A DNA stretch of 64,000 nucleotides from Babylonia areolata. Taxonomy: Eukaryota > Mollusca > Gastropoda > Neogastropoda > Buccinidae. This document shows, one piece after another, positions 58,918 to 64,000 of the stretch. Position 1 is the stretch's first letter; each line of letters opens with the position of its first letter. The stretch lies in contig NC_134876.1 in the NCBI RefSeq assembly GCF_041734735.1, positions 96,050,086-96,114,085 on the forward strand, written 5' to 3'. The notes below the pieces were generated by a model. That model did no database searches, was not told the DNA's origin, and saw nothing but the letters and a program-made list of their open reading frames with translations. The translations under genes were made by a program, and so were the position numbers.

Positions 58918-59815
58918 AGTGACACCCCTTCAGTACCACTCCCTTCGTCACCCAGTACCACTCCCTTCATCATCCAGTACCACTCCCTTCAATACCACTC
59001 CCTTCATCACCCAGTAGCACTCCTTTCAGTACCACTCCCTTCATCACCCAGTAGCACTCCTTTCAGTACCAATCCCTTCATCATCCAGTACCACTCCCTT
59101 CAGTGCCACTCCCTTCATCACCCAGTAGCACTCCCTTCAGTACCACTCCCTTCATCACCCAGTAGCACTCCTTTCAGTACCAATCCCTTCATCATCCAGT
59201 ACCACTCCCTTCAGTACCAATCCCTTCGTCACCCAGTAGCACTACCTTCAGTACCACCCCCTCAGTAGCACACCCTTCAGTATCACTCCCTTCAGTACCA
59301 ATCCCTTCATCATCCAGTACCACTCCCTTCAGTACCACTCCCTTCATCACCCAGTACCACTCCCTTCATCACCCAGTACCACTCCCTTCATCACCCAGTG
59401 CCACTCCCTTCAGTACCAATCCCTTCATCACCCAGTACCACTCCCTTCAGTACCACTCCCTTCATCACCCAGTACCACTCCCTTCATCACCCAGTGCCAC
59501 TCCCTTCAGTACCAATCCCTTTGTCACCCTGTACCACTCCTTTCAGTAGCACCCCCTTCACTACCCAGTACCACTCCCTTCAGTACTACCCCCCTCAGTA
59601 GCACTCCCTTCAGTACCACCCCCCTCAGTAGCACACCCTTCAGTAACCACCCCTGTCAGTAGCACACCCTTCAGTAACCACCCCCCTCAGTACCACCCCC
59701 CTCAGTACCACCCCCCTCAGTAGCACTCCCTTCAGTAGCACACCCTTCAGTAACCACCCCCGTCAGTAGCACACCCTTCAGTAACCACCCCCCTCAGTAG
59801 CACACCCGTCAGTAC
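58918..59815. repeat. Minisatellite in last intron of AT-hook gene
   Basis: 900 bp of mixed units: cactcccttcatcacccagt, cactcccttcagtac, and at the right cacccccctcagtagcac and cacacccttcagtaac. It lies between the last two exons of the minus-strand gene. Confidence 0.93.
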
Positions 59816-60294
59816 AGAAACACCAGCAGCCACAGGGGAGGTCTTCACCACACTCACCATGACCACTGGCGCAGACTCTCGCAGGGGTCTGATTCTCTGT
59901 CCTGTGCAAAACACTTCTCCGCCAAAGTGCAGAAACTGAAAGTAGCCGCGACCAGCAGCCTCCCTTAATCGAGTGCCTTCCTTCTGTTTATGTTTCAAAT
60001 TTTCACAAGGTTTCCATCTGCAACTGTTACCTACAGCCAAAACTTGTCTACTTTGAACACCATCTTTCAGACAGCCATGTTCTCAATCTTCATCACTCAA
60101 CATACTGAACAAACAAGCCTTAACATATTAAAAAAAACATCAACTTTTTATTTCTCCAACTGATTTAGTGGCATGTTAAAGTACACATGGAATGCAGTTC
60201 AGATTGTGTTACAAAGTACGTTTAAAAAGTTTAATTGTCTTTGTTTCTGAAGTCAGCCACTAAGAAGAATGAAGGATGCCCAAGTGAATAGCCA

Positions 60295-60748
60295 GTGTCG
60301 AATGGACACATGACCATACTGATGACCACGTCTGGACACATGACCATACTGATGACGTCTGGACACAAGATCATACTCATGACCACGTCTGGACACAAGA
60401 TCACACTGATGACCACGTCTGGACACATGACCATACTGATGACGTCTGGACACAAGATCATACTCATGACCACGTCTGGACACAAGATCACACTGATGAC
60501 CACGTCTGGACACATGACCATACTGATGACCACGTCTGGACACATGACATGACCATACTGATGACGTTTGGACACAAGATCATATTGATGACCACGTCTG
60601 GACACAAGATCACACTGATGACCACGTCTGGACACATGACCATACTGATGACCACGTCTGGACACATGACCATACTGATGACCACGTCTGGACACAAGAT
60701 CATACTGATGACCACATCTGGACACATGACCATACTGATGACCACGTC
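60295..60748. repeat. ~30-bp minisatellite in last intron
   Basis: About 15 copies of a unit with ctggacacatgaccatactg and atgaccacgt; variants acaagatcatactc and acaagatcacactg. A block of about 117 bp (from 60330 and 60447) is duplicated. It is open in both directions by periodicity only. Confidence 0.93.
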
Positions 60749-61029
60749 TCATCCATGGGGTGGACTTCACTGCTGTGCCATACACTGCTCTCTGGAGTCA
60801 TGCGTGCTTCTTGCTGCAGTCCAGCAGTTTACTTTCCTTCTCTCTGACTGTGGCTCCATGAGAGAGACATGTGATTCCAAAGGTTAAAACAAGTGAATTA
60901 CCACACCTAGTGAATTACCCTTCCCTCAAGCTCCTAGCTAGCAGTTTCCCTGCTGCCCCTAGCTACAGTCCCTTCCCTCCAGCCCCTTGCCAGCAGTTTC
61001 CCTCCAGCCCCTCTACACCAGTGACTGAC

Positions 61030-61568
61030 CTGAGGACCCAGACCCCACAGCAGTGGTGGTAATCTCCAGCAGAACCAGTGTGGTGAGGTGGACGCGGGGC
61101 AGGAAGGCCGAGCGGACCGACACGGAGTACCTGGGCTGGCCAGGGCCCAGGAGGGAGCAGAGGGACAGGTAGGACTGGTCCCGCAGGTTGTGGAGGGGCA
61201 GGAGGGCCAGCACACTGCCCGAGGTTCGGGTCTGCAGCACGTCCACACACACCTTGCTGAAGTAGCGCCGGAAGTCAACCACGTCCAGGTCCACCGGCAT
61301 GAACAACAGCAGTAGCCCCCGACCCCTGCGGGGGGCCCCCTCAGCCCCCATCCTGTCCTGCAGGTAGGTCACCAAGGCCTCCAGCTCTGGTGACTGCATG
61401 GCTGTGTGGCGGTCCTGCATGTAGGTGTCTGTGGGCAGGACCACCACCTCCGACACAGGACACACCTGGGTCAACCACACCTTCCACGTCCATACCTCCG
61501 CCTCTTCCGCCAGGCAGCGGTCGCTTGGTGACAGTTGGAAGGCGGCCACTTCTGTGTCTGCATCCCAC
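61030..61568 (-). CDS. Large internal exon of AT-hook gene
   Basis: On the minus strand it runs from acceptor gtgtcgttgcag to donor ctcag|gtcagt. Enters in phase 2 and leaves in phase 1. It encodes 179 residues: WDADTEVAAFQLSPSDRCLA, then EVVVLPTDTYMQDRHTAMQS, then RRGRGLLLLFMPVDLDVVDF and GSVLALLPLHNLRDQSYLSL. Hydrophobic and polar residues alternate as in a globular alpha/beta domain; there is no transmembrane segment of convincing length. GC-rich and clearly under coding constraint compared with its flanks. Family unknown; not named by resemblance. Confidence 0.82.
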
Positions 61569-61694
61569 CTGCAACGACACGATGTGTTGTCATCCTCTGA
61601 CTGACTAGGTGTCAGTGTGAGTTAGTGTTGTGTATTCCCTGTTGACACATGCTTGGTGGCTCTGTGTGTGTTCTGCATTCCCTAAGACACATGC

Positions 61695-61774
61695 TACATT
61701 GTGTGTGTGTGTGTGTGTGTGTGTTTGTGTGTGTCCACAAACCAAGACAGCTCCTTGTGTGCCTGCAGGTAGGC

Positions 61775-61857
<83 letters not shown>

Positions 61858-61901
61858 GTGACCATGTACCAGGACAGCCCTTTGTGTGCCTGCAGGTAGG
61901 C

Positions 61902-61949
<48 letters not shown>

Positions 61950-61950
61950 T
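61695..61950. repeat. GT/GA microsatellites with two extra copies of an exon end
   Basis: GT runs (61698-61735, 61778-61818, 61902-61936) and GA runs (61819-61853, 61937-61947) alternate with two diverged copies (61738-61775 and 61862-61900) of the last 40 or so bases of the exon at 61961-62175, including its donor region. All lie in the intron between that exon and the next. Confidence 0.88.
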
Positions 61951-61960
61951 GACCACGTAC

Positions 61961-62175
61961 CAAGACAATCCTTTGTGTGCCTGAAGGTAGGCCTGCACCT
62001 TGCGGCTGTGCACACAATGCCTGACGTCGATGGCCAGGGTCAGCAGGTGGTGCCCGGGCACACGCAACACATGCACCATGGGGAGATCCTTCACGTTCCT
62101 CTCCACACCGCCCCAGATGGCCAGCTGTACGTCCTTCTGCGACTGCTCGTCCTTCAGGTTCTGCAGGATCTTGGC
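61961..62175 (-). CDS. Internal exon of AT-hook gene
   Basis: Acceptor tgtttggtcag, entering in phase 0; donor tcttg|gtacgt, leaving in phase 2, which matches the exon at 61568. It encodes AKILQNLKDEQSQKDVQLAI, then WGGVERNVKDLPMVHVLRVP, then DVRHCVHSRKVQAYLQAHKG and LSW. Reading on without splicing would enter the CA repeat, so the donor is needed. The terminal stretch AYLQAHKGLSW is repeated downstream in the intron. Confidence 0.8.
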
Positions 62176-62547
62176 CTGACCAAACATCAGTCACGTCAAG
62201 TCAATCTATACAGCCTTCTCTTTTCCACACTGGGTTCTACATGCCTTACCAAAACAGGAAAACACACACACAAGATGCAACCATGCGCAAACACACACAC
62301 ACACACACACCAACACGCACACACACATTCCCAGATGAGAAGTATGCAATGAGAAGAATGGGATGGCTTGGGGGTGTTTCACACACGTTTGCTTTACAAG
62401 ACTTACAGTGGAAGAAGAAGAGTGCCATCTGCAGAGGGAGTCTACTGGGGAAATCTTTTACACAACAATGAAAAATACTGGCTACTTCCACAGTTCCACA
62501 GATACACATGTTCAATTGCTGATTCCAGTATTCTCTGACACATTTTA
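62176..62547. other. Intron of AT-hook gene
   Basis: Contains short CA runs (62290-62330) and nothing else recognised. Confidence 0.5.
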
Positions 62548-62705
62548 AGTTCAGTTCAGTTCAGTTACTCAAGAAAGCGTCACTGCGATCGGACAAATCC
62601 ATATATATGCTACACCACATCTGCTAAGCAGATGCCTGACCAGCAGCGTAACCCAATGCTTTCAGTCAGGCCTTGGAGGGGGGAAGGAGAAGAAAAAAGA
62701 AGTAA
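62548..62705 (+). mobile_element. SINE family A copy
   Basis: Carries agttactcaagaaagcgtca, atcggacaaatccatatata, cagatgcctgaccagcagcg and cagtcaggccttgga, then a G-run and a purine-rich tail. It lies in an intron of the minus-strand gene, in opposite orientation. Confidence 0.85.
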
Positions 62706-62788
62706 AGTAAGATAGATAAACAGACACTTAAAGGACTCTGGTGTGTTCCAGAATCTGAGAAATAGTGAGAAGAGCCTTCCCACCTCAC

Positions 62789-62870
62789 CTGCACTACATA
62801 GCTGTTTTCTTTGGCTGCCAGGTGTTCTTCATCAAACAACAGGTTCAGGAGCGTCTCACTGTCATCATTC
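62789..62870 (-). CDS. First visible exon of AT-hook gene
   Basis: Acceptor ctctgtgttttcag and donor gtgcag|gtgagg. Enters in phase 2 and leaves in phase 0, matching the next exon. It encodes NDDSETLLNLLFDEEHLAAK and ENSYVVQ. The N-terminal part of the protein must lie further right, beyond the LINE at the window edge or outside the window. Confidence 0.75.
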
Positions 62871-63074
62871 CTGAAAACACAGAGCAACTTGTGCTGCTTA
62901 TGTCTGTGATACAGGTTTTCTTTCACTGTCACAACATAAGCTGCGGACTTGTCATTGTCAACATGTATTTTGTCACTGTTCATCACTTAACATTTCTCCA
63001 ACTACAGCTTTGAGTGAGGTTTCTTCTTTTTCTTTCTTATGGACAAAAACATACAAAAATACAGGAACAGTGAC

Positions 63075-63235
63075 AGTGTGTGTGTGTATACCTGCGCATG
63101 TACATTTGTGTTCTTGTGTCCATGTGTGTGTGTGTGTTCTAGTGTCTTTTGCGTGCATGCGTGTGTGTGTGCGTGTGTGATGTGTCCTCTACATGTGTGT
63201 GTGTCCTTCATGTGTGTGTGTAAGTGTGTTCTTAT
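63075..63235. repeat. Imperfect GT-rich tract
   Basis: GTGTGT runs mixed with tccatgtgtg and gtcctctacatgtg. In the intron upstream of the first visible exon of the AT-hook gene. Confidence 0.8.
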
Positions 63236-63242
63236 GTCCTCT

Positions 63243-64000
63243 GTCTAGGTCAGGTCAGGGGCATAGCCCTTGCTGCTGGTACCATGTAACCCAGTACTAC
63301 CTGCCGCATGTGAAGTCTCCCAAGACAGACCAGGCAGAGGAGGAAACCTTTCCCAATGGCTGTGAAGGCGGAAGAGGATGACCAAAGGGCAGGGGGAGCT
63401 CTTATCCTTGGCTGGAAGTCCTCCTAGGAGACGAAACTCCGAAGAAAAAACCTGCACCTGCCGAGGCCATTCTACACATGGCAATATCTGCACCTGTGGG
63501 ACTCTCGAGTGTTGGTAGGCAAGAGAGTGGGGAAGGGACTGCACAACTCCTCCTCACTAAAAAAAAAAAAAGTCACCTGTGCTGGTCAGGCAACCAGGCT
63601 AATGTCGGAACGACGAGCTAGCCCTTCAACACCCAGCTTTCCCAAGCCCTGCGGTGATGGAGAAGTGGTAACGGGGACAGGCAGAGGATGCTGCTGGCAG
63701 TTCCTAGTCACAACTCTGCACGCAGGCGGCTGTGGGGTGATGGTTGTCCGCCGTAGACTGGGGCAGATGCGGAGCCCTTATCCTCCCACAGCGTCAGAGC
63801 AGCCCTTTTTAAGGACAGCACTGCTCTCCCCACATGGAGAAGGGGAGATAAAAGGATCCCTAAAACAAAGCCTGCCTCACCTAGTACCTAGTAGGAAACT
63901 GCACCTACTTCAACATCCAACACTAGCGGTTGAAAACAACAGAAGGAAAGAACCAGGAGTCATGCCCTGACTCTGGGTGCCTGGAATGTTCGCACCCTTT
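63243..64000 (+). mobile_element. 5' region of a LINE running out of the window
   Basis: The last bases read ALTLGAWNVRTL (63964-64000), the standard opening of the apurinic-type endonuclease domain of LINE ORF2. Before it come VENNRRKEPGVMP and, further upstream, untranslated-looking sequence with an A-run (63560-63571). I remember this leader in mollusc LINE proteins whose C-terminus is the zinc-finger type seen at 28.5 kb, so this may be the 5' end of the same family. Start of the element is approximate. Confidence 0.75.

Noticed and set aside
59858-59901. 44-bp exon candidate (GQRIRPLRESAPVVM) in the AT-hook gene
   Set aside because: It has a good acceptor and a gtgagt donor, but including it breaks the phase match with the last exon, while skipping it keeps the frame. 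Kept only as a possible alternative exon.

Overview
The window is eukaryotic, intron-bearing and very rich in repeats. The SINE families, the TIR element near 47.5-49.1 kb and the style of the LINEs recall marine gastropod genomes, so a mollusc, probably a caenogastropod snail, is my best guess. This is inference: no rRNA, mitochondrial or marker gene is present.

Left part (1-31.6 kb): almost no coding sequence. It is a chain of about twenty separate minisatellite arrays (units 14-95 bp), CT/GT/GA/TA microsatellites and a few decayed transposons. Two tandem arrays in the window (8.88-10.68 kb and 54.62-55.41 kb) appear to have grown out of the last part of LINE reverse-transcriptase genes. 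A third (1.78-2.16 kb) shares its unit with an interspersed sequence at 18.88 kb. A LINE tail (28.5-29.3 kb) sits inside another array.

Middle part (31.6-51.4 kb): a plus-strand host gene can be pieced together from four exons with matching phase-1 junctions: signal peptide (31654-31711), a LamG-like domain (34405-35157, or to a stop at 35180), a Thr/Pro-rich linker of four 20-residue repeats (44750-45109) and a cysteine-rich PAN/Apple-like C-terminus (51090-51340). It looks like a secreted mosaic protein. Its introns hold most of the mobile DNA: a probable older LTR, an apparently whole Ty3/gypsy-type LTR retrotransposon on the minus strand (35192-43699), a tRNA-derived SINE, a 1.6-kb TIR element, and a decayed LINE carrying a nested SINE. 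The retrotransposon has integrase in front of reverse transcriptase, the gene order of the Gmr1 group, and near-identical LTRs with a 5-bp target duplication, so it inserted recently.

Right part (51.4-64 kb): a Tc1/mariner remnant, a LINE fragment with its satellite, more arrays, and the 3' half of a minus-strand host gene (exons 62789-62870, 61961-62175, 61030-61568, 58735-58832, all joined in phase) whose product ends in an AT-hook. The end of its second visible exon, with the splice donor, is present in three diverged tandem copies. The last 750 bases are the 5' region of a LINE running out of the window.

I found no operon, defence or toxin system. The most unusual items are the Gmr1-order element, the two LINE-derived satellites and the triplicated exon/intron boundary.
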